Shown in pieces: positions 1-5,151 of a stretch of DNA of 5,151 nucleotides. The stretch covers positions 1 through 5,151 of the forward strand of contig WOYJ01000177.1 in NCBI GenBank assembly GCA_011620845.1, in the 5' to 3' direction. The position numbers and the translations under genes were made by a program. How positions within the stretch are numbered: the stretch's first letter is position 1; every line of letters starts with the position of its first letter. Source of the stretch: Methanobacteriaceae archaeon. GTDB lineage: Archaea > Methanobacteriota > Methanobacteria > Methanobacteriales > Methanobacteriaceae. The notes under the pieces were generated by a model that was given only the letters and a program-made list of their open reading frames with translations, made no database searches and had not been told where the DNA came from.

Positions 1-5
1 CCTTA

Positions 6-13
6 TTTTTTTT
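6..13 (+). terminator. Oligo-T tract, possible terminator of an upstream gene
   Basis: Eight consecutive T residues lie just upstream of the peroxiredoxin promoter. Oligo-T runs on the coding strand are enough to end transcription in many archaea. The upstream gene is outside the window and no stem can be checked, so this is tentative. Confidence 0.25.
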
Positions 14-18
14 AAAAA

Positions 19-34
19 CGAAATTAATAAATAA
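19..34 (+). promoter_or_regulatory. Candidate BRE/TATA promoter of the peroxiredoxin-SOD operon
   Basis: CGAAAT (19-24) fits the purine-rich archaeal BRE and runs into the AT-only stretch TAATAAATAA (24-34), a plausible TATA box. Initiation about 25 bp downstream would fall near 55-60, leaving a leader of roughly 30 nt that includes the ribosome binding site at 71-78. A second TATA-like string at 49-56 would start transcription inside that ribosome binding site, so it is less likely. No clear operator is seen. Confidence 0.4.
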
Positions 35-70
35 AAATTTAACCAAAGATATAATAGTAGTATTGACCCT

Positions 71-78
71 GAGGGGGT
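71..78 (+). promoter_or_regulatory. Ribosome binding site deciding the peroxiredoxin start
   Basis: GAGGGGGT ends 7 nt before the ATG at 86. It is a G-rich, slightly imperfect version of GGAGGTGA. No comparable site precedes the internal ATG at 137, where the family's usual N-terminus begins, so this site favours the longer protein. Confidence 0.6.
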
Positions 79-85
79 AAATTAA

Positions 86-772
86 ATGGGAGAAAAAATT
101 TACGAAGTAAAAAAATACAAGAAGAAAGACCGTGGCATGCCACTGATAGGCGATAAATTCCCGAAAATGGAAGTTCAAACCACAGAAGGGATGATGAAAC
201 TACCCAAGGCTTTTAAGGGTAAATGGTTCATACTATTCAGCCACCCTGGAGATTTCACACCAGTCTGTACCACAGAGTTTGTGGCCTTCCAGTTAAGGTA
301 TGATTTATTCGAGGAAATGAACTGTGAGTTGATAGGACTATCCGTGGACCAGGTGCACTCGCACATGAAATGGATAGAATGGATATCAGAAAACTTCGAT
401 ATCGACATAGAATTCCCAATAATAGCAGACACCGGGGCTGTAGCCAAAAAATTAGGACTAATACATCCAAATAAGGGTACAAATACGGTCAGGGCAGTTT
501 TCATCATAGATCCTGAAGGTATAATCAGGGCGATGTTGTATTACCCCCAGGAACTGGGTAGAAACATCGATGAAATACTGCGCATGGTAGAAGGGTTCCA
601 GACCGCTGAGGAGAAAAAGGTTGCCATACCAGCCAACTGGCCATGTAACGAGATAATAGGTAAAGGACTGATCATACCACCACCCGCCACTATTGATGAG
701 GCCATTAAGAGGCCGGAGGAGTATAAATGCTTCGACTGGTGGTTATGTTATAGAAACTACTATAAATGGTAA
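86..772 (+). CDS. Peroxiredoxin, archaeal Prx6-subfamily thiol peroxidase
   Basis: This cytosolic thiol peroxidase should reduce H2O2 and organic hydroperoxides. The thioredoxin-fold AhpC/TSA domain spans about residues 18-170 of 228. The active-site motif PGDFTPVC (54-61) gives Pro54, Thr58 and peroxidatic Cys61; Arg136 fits the conserved active-site arginine. The Prx C-terminal domain follows, with an ANWP motif near 183 and Cys215 and Cys221 in CFDWWLC. That six-residue spacing matches the resolving-cysteine pair of the Aeropyrum pernix enzyme, so a disulfide-forming cycle is likely; the reductant cannot be told. Cys80 and Cys187 are extra. The 17 residues before Met18 (MGEKIYEVKK and on) are lysine-rich and not typical; the family usually begins MPLIGDKFP. 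The ATG at 86 is chosen because it alone has a ribosome binding site. It is the first gene of an operon with superoxide dismutase, whose H2O2 product is its substrate. Confidence 0.95.
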   Translation: MGEKIYEVKKYKKKDRGMPLIGDKFPKMEVQTTEGMMKLPKAFKGKWFILFSHPGDFTPVCTTEFVAFQLRYDLFEEMNCELIGLSVDQVHSHMKWIEWISENFDIDIEFPIIADTGAVAKKLGLIHPNKGTNTVRAVFIIDPEGIIRAMLYYPQELGRNIDEILRMVEGFQTAEEKKVAIPANWPCNEIIGKGLIIPPPATIDEAIKRPEEYKCFDWWLCYRNYYKW

Positions 773-778
773 ATAATT

Positions 779-786
779 GGAGGTGA
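779..786 (+). promoter_or_regulatory. Perfect Shine-Dalgarno deciding the SOD start
   Basis: GGAGGTGA is a full match to the archaeal anti-Shine-Dalgarno and begins 7 nt after the peroxiredoxin stop. It lies 5 nt before the TTG at 792. It overlaps the possible starts TTG 777 and GTG 783, so it cannot serve them, and it is 14 nt from the ATG at 801. It therefore favours TTG 792. Confidence 0.7.
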
Positions 787-791
787 ATGAT

Positions 792-1409
792 TTGGTAAAA
801 ATGTACGAACTCCCGCCGCTGCCCTATGCATACAACGCCTTAGAACCCTACATATCAGAAGAACAGCTACAGATACACCATGACAAACACCATCAGGCCT
901 ACGTAGATGGTGCCAATGGTATACTGAAACTCTTCGATGAATCAAGAGATAAAGGAGTGGATTTTGACCTTAAAGCCAAGGCCAAGGAACTGTCCTTTAA
1001 CATGGGCGGTCACCAGCTCCACAACCTGTTCTGGCAGAACCTGGGCCCGGCCAGTGAAAACGGTGGCAAGCCAACTGGAGTTGTGGCCGAAAAGATAGAA
1101 GAAACATTTGGAAGCTTCGAACGGTTCAAGAAGGAATTTTCCCAGACCGCGATAACCACCGAAGGATCAGGATGGGCAGTCCTGGTATTCTGTAAAAGCA
1201 CAGGACGCTTATTTATCCTGCAGTATGAAAAGCACAACGTAAACCTGGTGCCCCGCTGGGTACCCCTGCTGGTCCTGGATGTCTGGGAGCACGCCTACTA
1301 CCTGGACTACAAGAATGTCCGGCCAGACTACGTGGAGGCTTTCTGGAATATCGTAAACTGGGATGCCGTAAATGAGAGACTAGAAAGCTGGATTGCTTCA
1401 ACCTATTAA
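792..1409 (+). CDS. sod: Superoxide dismutase, archaeal Fe-type
   Basis: This enzyme converts superoxide to O2 and H2O2 in the cytosol. With the TTG start it has 205 residues, the normal family length. The N-terminal helical domain (about 5-88) carries metal ligand His29 in IHHDKHH, second-sphere His33 and Tyr37, and ligand His77 in HQLHNLFW. The C-terminal domain carries Asp163 and His167 in DVWEHAYY. The outer-sphere pattern is GG before His77, as in Mn enzymes, with His148 (YEKHN) where bacterial Mn enzymes have Gln. That His is characteristic of archaeal Fe-SODs such as those of Methanothermobacter and Sulfolobus. The metal is thus probably iron, but this is inferred. The frame is open from TTG 777, and GTG 783 and ATG 801 are other possible starts; the Shine-Dalgarno at 779-786 selects 792. 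There is no signal peptide. It is the second and last gene of the operon, 19 nt after the peroxiredoxin stop. Confidence 0.95.
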   Translation: MVKMYELPPLPYAYNALEPYISEEQLQIHHDKHHQAYVDGANGILKLFDESRDKGVDFDLKAKAKELSFNMGGHQLHNLFWQNLGPASENGGKPTGVVAEKIEETFGSFERFKKEFSQTAITTEGSGWAVLVFCKSTGRLFILQYEKHNVNLVPRWVPLLVLDVWEHAYYLDYKNVRPDYVEAFWNIVNWDAVNERLESWIASTY

Positions 1410-1432
1410 AGAAATTTTAATTTCTTTTTTTT
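1408..1432 (+). terminator. AT-rich hairpin plus T-run ending the Prx-SOD operon
   Basis: AAAGAAATT (1408-1416) pairs perfectly with AATTTCTTT (1419-1427). The right arm runs into eight Ts (1425-1432), and a second run of seven Ts follows at 1436-1442. The stem overlaps the last two bases of the SOD stop codon. The T-runs are the more reliable archaeal termination signal. Confidence 0.7.
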
Positions 1433-1470
1433 AACTTTTTTTAAGGTTTTGAGTCACTTATTTCACTACA

Positions 1471-1480
1471 TTTTTATATA
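1471..1480 (+). promoter_or_regulatory. TATA box upstream of the cyclase-like pseudogene
   Basis: TTTTTATATA is a good archaeal TATA box. Initiation about 25 bp downstream, near 1503, would leave a 25-30 nt leader holding the ribosome binding site at 1522-1527. It shows that the upstream control region of the broken gene is still intact. Confidence 0.5.
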
Positions 1481-1521
1481 TGCTGATTCTTTAATACATT
1501 GTCAAGAAGGGGATTAGGCTA

Positions 1522-1527
1522 AGGTGA
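1522..1527 (+). promoter_or_regulatory. Ribosome binding site of the cyclase-like pseudogene
   Basis: AGGTGA lies 4 nt before the ATG at 1532. It supports that codon as the original start of the broken gene. Confidence 0.5.
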
Positions 1528-1531
1528 TTGA

Positions 1532-2503
1532 ATGGGTTCTTGGCAAAGTGAATTAAAGGTAGATCCAGTACCCACACTCTTATCTACAGGAAATGATGCG
1601 ATAACATATTTTACACTCCGTGATCTCTGCCATAGAAGGGTTGCACCTATCGAAACATTGTGGGAATTGCCAGGAGTAAAAAAAAATTCTCAAGAAACAG
1701 GAAAAGAATGGTTCATGGTGTTATCCTGGTAAGAGGGCTATCAAACAGCAGGATTACCGTCAATACCAAACTTACCTGAATTTAGCAGAACTGGTAGTGA
1801 AATATGGATTGAATAATGGGCATCAGTCAATCAGGAAGGCAGCGGAGTATCTTTTCAGCTTCCAATCCGATGAGGGCGATTTCCGTGGGATATATGGCAA
1901 CCAGTATTCTACCACATATTCTCCCGCCATAATGGAGATCTTAATCAAGGCAGGGTATGAAAGATGACCCTCGTATATTGAAGGGATTCGAATGGCTGCT
2001 CTCCATCAAACAGGATGATGGCTGTTGGGCGTTACCTTTTAGAACATTGGGAAAAATTTAAAGGAAGCTTTTGAGATTTCAAAACCTCTGGGACCGGATA
2101 GATCTAAACCATTCTCCCACATGGCCACGGGTACGGTGCTTCGGGCATTTGCTGCCCATCTGAAATACAGAGAATCTGATGATGCTAAAAACGCAGGAAA
2201 ACTGTTACTATCCCTTTCTTCACCAATGACAAATATGCAGATAGGCGGAATAAAGATTACTGGGAAAGGGTGACATTCCCATTCCTGTACACAGATATAG
2301 TGTCTGCACTTGATTCAGTGTATTTCCTCGGGTTTAATAGAAACAATCCCGAGATAGAAGGAGCACTAAAATTTTTAAAAGACAAACAGAATCAAGACGG
2401 AACTTTCAATTTAAAAATAACCAGGGGAAGTGATAAACACTTGCCCTACTGGATGTGTCTGGCTGTTTGCGGGTTGTTTAAACGATATTGCAGTTTAGGT
2501 TAG
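1532..2503 (+). pseudogene. Broken terpenoid-cyclase/prenyltransferase-repeat-like gene
   Basis: A protein of about 323 residues can be rebuilt by changing frame four times; no stop interrupts the rebuilt frame. Starting at ATG 1532, the breaks are: an extra A in the A9 run at 1678-1686 (stop at 1730-1732 if unrepaired); an extra A at 1960-1962 (TGA at 1965); a missing A in the A5 run at 2052-2056 (TAA at 2059); and a missing base near 2211-2215. The last frame runs to TAG 2501-2503. The net shift is zero and the total of 972 nt is exactly 324 codons, so no large deletion is needed. Rebuilt pieces such as KQDDGCWALPF, SPFFTNDKYADRR, YTDIVSALDSVYFLGF and KQNQDGTFNLK resemble the alpha-alpha toroid repeats of squalene-cyclase/prenyltransferase-like proteins of unknown substrate. 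The QW-like repeat has Cys where Gly is usual. Promoter and ribosome binding site survive, which suggests recent decay. Family by eye; function unknown. Confidence 0.8.
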
Positions 2504-2514
2504 AGATAAGAAAT

Positions 2515-3022
2515 TTAGGGTGAAGAAGATAATATCTTCTCGGAAAACCTATCTATAACAATCCTGACAGCTTTTGGTGTATCAATGGGTCCTCCCAGAA
2601 TTTTTCCCTCAAAAAGTGTCATTCCCTTTTTTTTCCAATTCCTTCCTTATCTGTTCTGGAGCACTTCCAGGTATATATTGGATTATAAGGGTCACTCCTA
2701 TTTGAATTCGATTCTCTGGTTACTGTGGAGAATTTTTTCCTTCACAATTGGTTAAACTGGAAGCGTACTTCATAATATAGGAAGAGGCAGATGCGGTTGC
2801 TGCAGTGGAAACTATAACTAAATGATCAACATCGGATAAATCTGTTTGGCATGGTTTTATACCTGCTTTAAGTTTGAAGTACGATCTCATACTGTCTATT
2901 CCCTTCAAAAAGCCAATACTTGGCTCTATATTTACATACTGGGCATCTAATTTATTGGCCAGTGCTTCTGCTATCCCACCTATTTTACCAGACGCGGAAA
3001 AACATGTTACTAATACATTCAT
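2515..3022 (-). pseudogene. Broken flavodoxin-like gene
   Basis: Reading from ATG 3022-3020 on the minus strand (MNVLVTCFSASGK), the first 97 or so residues look like the N-terminal half of a flavodoxin: a beta strand, a phosphate-loop-like SASGK, and SSYIMKYASSLTNCEGK. The frame then hits a stop at 2720-2722. Removing three indels restores about 168 residues, the usual flavodoxin length: a missing A in the A6 run (plus-strand T6, 2733-2738), an extra base near 2696-2698, and an extra A in the A8 run (plus-strand T8, 2627-2634). Restored parts include GSAPEQIRKELEKKG and MTLFEGKILGGPIDTPKAVR, ending at TAA 2517-2515. The FMN site also looks weak: the loop lacks the usual Thr-Gly-Asn-Thr order, and STAATASASS has no aromatic residue to stack on the flavin. 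The frame is open upstream to 3061, but the G-rich site at 3030-3039 points to ATG 3022. An intact relative would be a small cytosolic electron carrier or flavoprotein. Confidence 0.8.
2524..2540. repeat. 8-bp inverted repeat between the convergent pseudogenes
   Basis: AGAAGATA and TATCTTCT flank a single A. It sits at the very 3' end of the flavodoxin-like pseudogene, about 20 bp after the end of the cyclase-like one. It could be a remnant of a shared terminator, but no T-run follows on either strand, so it may simply be coding sequence. Confidence 0.3.
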
Positions 3023-3029
3023 TATTATT

Positions 3030-3039
3030 CCCCCCCCCC
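3030..3039 (-). promoter_or_regulatory. Ten-G tract in place of the flavodoxin pseudogene's ribosome binding site
   Basis: On the minus strand ten Gs, then AATAATA, precede the ATG at 3022. The position fits a Shine-Dalgarno, but the usual GGAGG has become pure G. The tract may be a homopolymer expansion or a sequencing artefact in this region. Confidence 0.45.
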
Positions 3040-3060
3040 ATTGAATATTGTATGTTACCA

Positions 3061-3077
3061 CAATATATAGTTTTACT
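3061..3077 (-). promoter_or_regulatory. Minus-strand BRE/TATA of the flavodoxin-like pseudogene
   Basis: Read on the minus strand this is GTAAAA, a BRE-like element, followed by CTATATATTG. It is about 40 bp before the ATG at 3022. Initiation near 3040-3045 would leave a leader of about 20 nt that just includes the G tract. Confidence 0.5.
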
Positions 3078-3278
3078 GAAAATACAAAGGATAGAATGAC
3101 TTATTGAAATAGGGATATCTCAGGTATAGGACGGACTTTTAAATCATAAAAATGATCTAATATCCTCACAAATTATTAAAATGTTCCATTACATTTTTGA
3201 AGGCCATTTACCCATATTACACCCTTTTTATTCCATCCAAAGGCAATGCTTTTTAACTATTAAAATTAATTAATAACT

Positions 3279-3295
3279 GATATTTTAAAAATATC
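3279..3295. repeat. Perfect inverted repeat over the likely ligase promoter
   Basis: GATATTTT (3279-3286) and AAAATATC (3288-3295) flank one A. The AT core TTTTAAAAATA at 3283-3293 is also the best-placed TATA-like element for the downstream ligase, giving initiation near 3312 and a leader of about 30 nt. A repressor bound here would block TBP, so it is a candidate operator. An AT-only palindrome can also arise by chance in such DNA. Confidence 0.4.
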
Positions 3296-3331
3296 TGTAA
3301 ATCTTAAACAATCTATTTATTTATAATCCCA

Positions 3332-3337
3332 AGGAGG
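3332..3337 (+). promoter_or_regulatory. Ribosome binding site of the phenylacetate-CoA ligase-like gene
   Basis: AGGAGG lies 6 nt before the ATG at 3344. The next in-frame ATG, at 3371, has no such site, so the longer start is chosen. Confidence 0.75.
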
Positions 3338-3343
3338 CGAACA

Positions 3344-4648
3344 ATGATCTGGAACAGAGAAGCAGAATGTATGAGTAGGGAGGAAATGGAAGAACTACAG
3401 CTTAAAAGGTTACAGGAAGTAGTCAAACGTGCATATGAAAACGTACCCTATTACAGGAAGTCATTTGACGATGTCGGTGTGAAACCTGAGGACATCAAAA
3501 CTTTACAGGATATAGAGAAGCTTCCATTTACCAGTAAAACTGATTTAAGAGATGCTTATCCATTTGGAATGTTCGCAGTGCCGGATGATGACATAGTGGA
3601 GATACACACCACATCTGGTACCACCGGTAAACCAACCGTATCAGGGTATACCCAGAATGACATAGAACTCTGGGGTGAAGTGGTAGCCCGGGCACTGGTC
3701 ATGGCCGGTGGGGATAAGAAGGATAAGATACAGAACTGTTACGGCTATGGGCTTTTCACCGGCGGAATGGGCGTACATTATGGTGGCCAGAAGATAGGCG
3801 CCACAGTCATACCGGTAAGCGCCGGGAACACCATGAGACAGATCGAGATAATGCAGGACTTCGACTCCACCATCTTAACCTGCACCCCATCCTATGCCAT
3901 GTACCTGGCGGAGGTACTGGAAAACCAGGGCGTAGGACATGACAAGATAAGCCTGAAAGCTGGTGTATTCGGAGCAGAAATGTGGACTGAGGAGATGAGG
4001 GCTGAAATCGAAAAAAGGCTCAACATAGACGCCCTGAACATCTACGGATTAACAGAGATAATCGGCCCCGGAGTAGCCCAGGAATGCATGGTAAAAGACG
4101 GACTGCACATCTTCGATGATCATTTCTATCCAGAGATAATCGACACCCAAACCCTCAAAGCATTACCGGCAGGTGAGAAGGGGGAACTGGTGTTAACCAC
4201 CCTGACCCGGGAGGGGATGCCCGTGATCAGATTCCGTACCAAGGACATAACCGCACTGAGATATGGCCAGTGTGAGTGCGGCAGAACCCATGTTAAGATG
4301 GACCGGATCACTGGAAGAAGCGATGACATGCTTAAGATCCGTGGTGTTATAGTATTCCCATCACAGATCGAACGCGCACTCCTGAAGATCGAGGGTTTAG
4401 AGCCCCAGTACCAGATCATCGTAAGCAGGCCCCAACAGCTGGACGAGCTGGAAGTGCAGGTCGAACCATCCCCTGCACTATTTTCTGACGAGGTGAAGTA
4501 TGTGGAGGAAGTTAAAAAGAACATAGAACAGCACATCCACAATGAGATAGGAATAAGGGTAAACGTAACTCTGGTGGAGCCGCAGAGCCTGCCCCGTAGT
4601 GAGGGAAAGGCAGTGCGGGTTATAGATAAGCGGGAATTGAGTAAGTAG
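3344..4648 (+). CDS. paaK: Phenylacetate-CoA ligase-like AMP-forming enzyme
   Basis: The enzyme should activate an aryl acid such as phenylacetate or indoleacetate with ATP and CoA, giving aryl-CoA, AMP and pyrophosphate. At 434 residues it has normal PaaK length. Motifs in order: PaaK-type N-terminus with NVPYYRKSF (33-41); P-loop TTSGTTGKP (89-97); GVFGAEMW (207-214); YGLTE (234-238); RFRTKD (296-301) with the ribose-binding Asp301; CECGRTH (310-316), the short Cys motif usual in this family; hinge GRSDDMLKIRG (324-334); and a C-terminal AMP-binding domain with LPRSEGK and probable catalytic Lys422. All key residues are present and the frame is clean. In methanogens such ligases are known beside indolepyruvate:ferredoxin oxidoreductase genes. 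With that enzyme they allow aromatic amino acids to be made from aryl acids; those genes are not in this window. The tandem ACT protein lies 65 nt downstream. The exact substrate cannot be told from sequence. Confidence 0.92.
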   Translation: MIWNREAECMSREEMEELQLKRLQEVVKRAYENVPYYRKSFDDVGVKPEDIKTLQDIEKLPFTSKTDLRDAYPFGMFAVPDDDIVEIHTTSGTTGKPTVSGYTQNDIELWGEVVARALVMAGGDKKDKIQNCYGYGLFTGGMGVHYGGQKIGATVIPVSAGNTMRQIEIMQDFDSTILTCTPSYAMYLAEVLENQGVGHDKISLKAGVFGAEMWTEEMRAEIEKRLNIDALNIYGLTEIIGPGVAQECMVKDGLHIFDDHFYPEIIDTQTLKALPAGEKGELVLTTLTREGMPVIRFRTKDITALRYGQCECGRTHVKMDRITGRSDDMLKIRGVIVFPSQIERALLKIEGLEPQYQIIVSRPQQLDELEVQVEPSPALFSDEVKYVEEVKKNIEQHIHNEIGIRVNVTLVEPQSLPRSEGKAVRVIDKRELSK

Positions 4649-4658
4649 TTTTAGATTA

Positions 4659-4670
4659 TTTAAATATATA
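4659..4670 (+). promoter_or_regulatory. TATA box before the ACT-domain gene
   Basis: TTTAAATATATA is close to an ideal archaeal TATA box and begins 10 bp after the ligase stop. Initiation about 25 bp downstream, near 4690, would leave a leader of about 20 nt with the ribosome binding site at 4703-4708. The ACT gene may thus be transcribed on its own as well as by read-through from the ligase. Confidence 0.5.
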
Positions 4671-4702
4671 ATTTAGATTGTCAAGGTTACATTTAGGGTG
4701 GA

Positions 4703-4708
4703 AGGTGA
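4703..4708 (+). promoter_or_regulatory. Ribosome binding site choosing between two ACT-gene starts
   Basis: AGGTGA is 2 nt from the ATG at 4711 and 5 nt from the adjacent in-frame ATG at 4714. The second spacing is normal, so 4714 is preferred. The upstream in-frame TTG at 4678 has no site. Confidence 0.55.
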
Positions 4709-4713
4709 GTATG

Positions 4714-5145
4714 ATGAAATTGAAACAAACATCAGTATTTTTAGAAAACAGGAAAGGCAGATTATGGAAAGCTATAAGCACCCTGAGGGAAGCGGATATA
4801 AATATCCGGGCTTTATCCATAGCAGATACATCTGAGTTCGGTATTTTAAGGATGATCGTCCCTGACCCGGACAAGGCTAAGGAGGTGCTGGAGGAGAACA
4901 CTTTCGTGGTTAAAACCAACGAAGTGATCGGAGTGGAAATACCCGACCAGCCAGGGGGTTTGGACGGGATTCTGGAAACATTAACCAAGGCAGATATCAA
5001 CGTGGAATACCTCTACGCCTTTGTAGAGAAAAAGGCAGACCAGGCCATAGTGGTCCTGCGGACTGAGGATATAGATGCCGGGATAAAGGCCTTAAAAGAA
5101 GGTGGAGCCAATTTACTTTCACCTGAAGAGTTATACGGGCTTTAA
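4714..5145 (+). CDS. Tandem ACT-domain protein, probable amino acid sensor
   Basis: The 143-residue protein consists almost wholly of two ACT domains. The first (about 4-66) contains TSVFLENRKGRLWKAI and ADINIRALSIAD; the second (about 71-138) contains VEIPDQPGGLDGIL and ADINVEYLYAF. The internal repeat is plain in the pairs NRKGRL/DQPGGL and ADINIRAL/ADINVEYL, which mark the ligand-binding turn and following helix. ACT domains bind small ligands, usually amino acids, and control a partner enzyme or regulator. There is no DNA-binding or catalytic domain, signal peptide or membrane segment. Stand-alone tandem ACT proteins are often found beside PaaK-type ligases, as here, so it may sense an aromatic amino acid and modulate that pathway; this is inference from context. 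The start may be ATG 4714 or the adjacent 4711. Confidence 0.88.
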   Translation: MKLKQTSVFLENRKGRLWKAISTLREADINIRALSIADTSEFGILRMIVPDPDKAKEVLEENTFVVKTNEVIGVEIPDQPGGLDGILETLTKADINVEYLYAFVEKKADQAIVVLRTEDIDAGIKALKEGGANLLSPEELYGL

Positions 5146-5151
5146 TACTAC

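Larger units (their letters stand above)
3023..3343. other. AT-rich intergenic region between divergent genes
   Basis: This 321-bp stretch has no credible coding sequence on either strand. It holds the leader and promoter of the flavodoxin-like pseudogene on the left, and the promoter zone, inverted repeat and ribosome binding site of the ligase on the right. The middle part, about 3080-3255, shows only a weak 5-bp hairpin at 3143-3156 (ATCAT/ATGAT); I recognise nothing else in it. Confidence 0.6.

Noticed and set aside
101..106. TACGAA as a half site for a redox regulator such as MsvR
   Set aside because: It lies inside the peroxiredoxin coding region and no matching half site is found nearby; nothing similar is seen in the promoter.
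1678..1686. Programmed frameshifting at the A9 run
   Set aside because: A slippery run could restore the first break, but three further breaks of other kinds follow, so no single recoding event would give a full protein.
1532..1732. Small intact gene of 66 codons
   Set aside because: Its last dozen or so codons are out of frame; shifting by one base at the A9 run continues smoothly into a longer family-like protein, so it is the 5' piece of the pseudogene.
2270..2503. Separate small gene of 77 codons starting at GTG 2270
   Set aside because: No ribosome binding site precedes it, and the same frame extends upstream to about 2213 with family-like sequence, so it is the 3' piece of the pseudogene.
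3143..3156. Hairpin ATCAT/ATGAT as a terminator or small RNA
   Set aside because: The stem is only 5 bp of weak pairs, with no T-run and no gene ending there.
4126..4542. Minus-strand open frame of 138 codons
   Set aside because: It lies antisense within the intact ligase gene, is rich in Ser/Thr as expected of a shadow frame, and has no ribosome binding site or recognisable domain.
4656..5000. Minus-strand open frame of 114 codons
   Set aside because: It is antisense to the ACT-domain gene and shows no domain or start signal.

Overview
The window looks like chromosomal DNA of a methanogenic archaeon of the Methanobacteriales, most likely Methanobacterium or a close relative. The reasons are protein resemblance (a superoxide dismutase very close to the Methanothermobacter type, an archaeal peroxiredoxin, a PaaK-type ligase next to a tandem-ACT protein), archaeal TATA boxes, strong GGAGGTGA-like ribosome binding sites, and an AT-rich intergenic hairpin/T-run terminator. 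These assignments come from recognising families by eye; no search was run.

Layout. (1) Positions 1-1432 hold a two-gene oxidative-stress operon on the + strand: peroxiredoxin (86-772), then Fe-type superoxide dismutase (best start TTG at 792, end 1409), closed by a 9-bp AT-rich hairpin and T-run. The dismutase turns superoxide into O2 and H2O2, and the peroxiredoxin reduces the H2O2, so the pair is a complete short detoxification route. (2) Positions 1471-3077 are a decayed island of two convergent pseudogenes only 11 bp apart. On + is a terpenoid-cyclase/prenyltransferase-repeat-like gene (1532-2503) broken by four single-base indels. On - is a flavodoxin-like gene (2515-3022) broken by three. 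Both keep a recognisable promoter and ribosome binding site, and nearly all lesions can be read as +/-1 changes in short homopolymers. (3) Positions 3023-3343 are AT-rich intergenic DNA with the divergent promoter zones of the flavodoxin pseudogene and of the ligase, including a perfect 8-bp inverted repeat. (4) Positions 3344-5145 hold an intact AMP-forming phenylacetate-CoA ligase-like gene and a tandem ACT-domain protein. The second gene follows after a 65-bp gap with its own excellent TATA box. Together they suggest aryl-acid activation for aromatic amino acid metabolism with an amino-acid-sensing partner.

I see no convincing undescribed system here. The most unusual thing is the sharply bounded island of homopolymer indels between two intact operons. 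It is either recent pseudogenisation of an accessory pair or, less likely, clustered sequencing error. No tRNA, rRNA, CRISPR array, insertion sequence or origin was seen.
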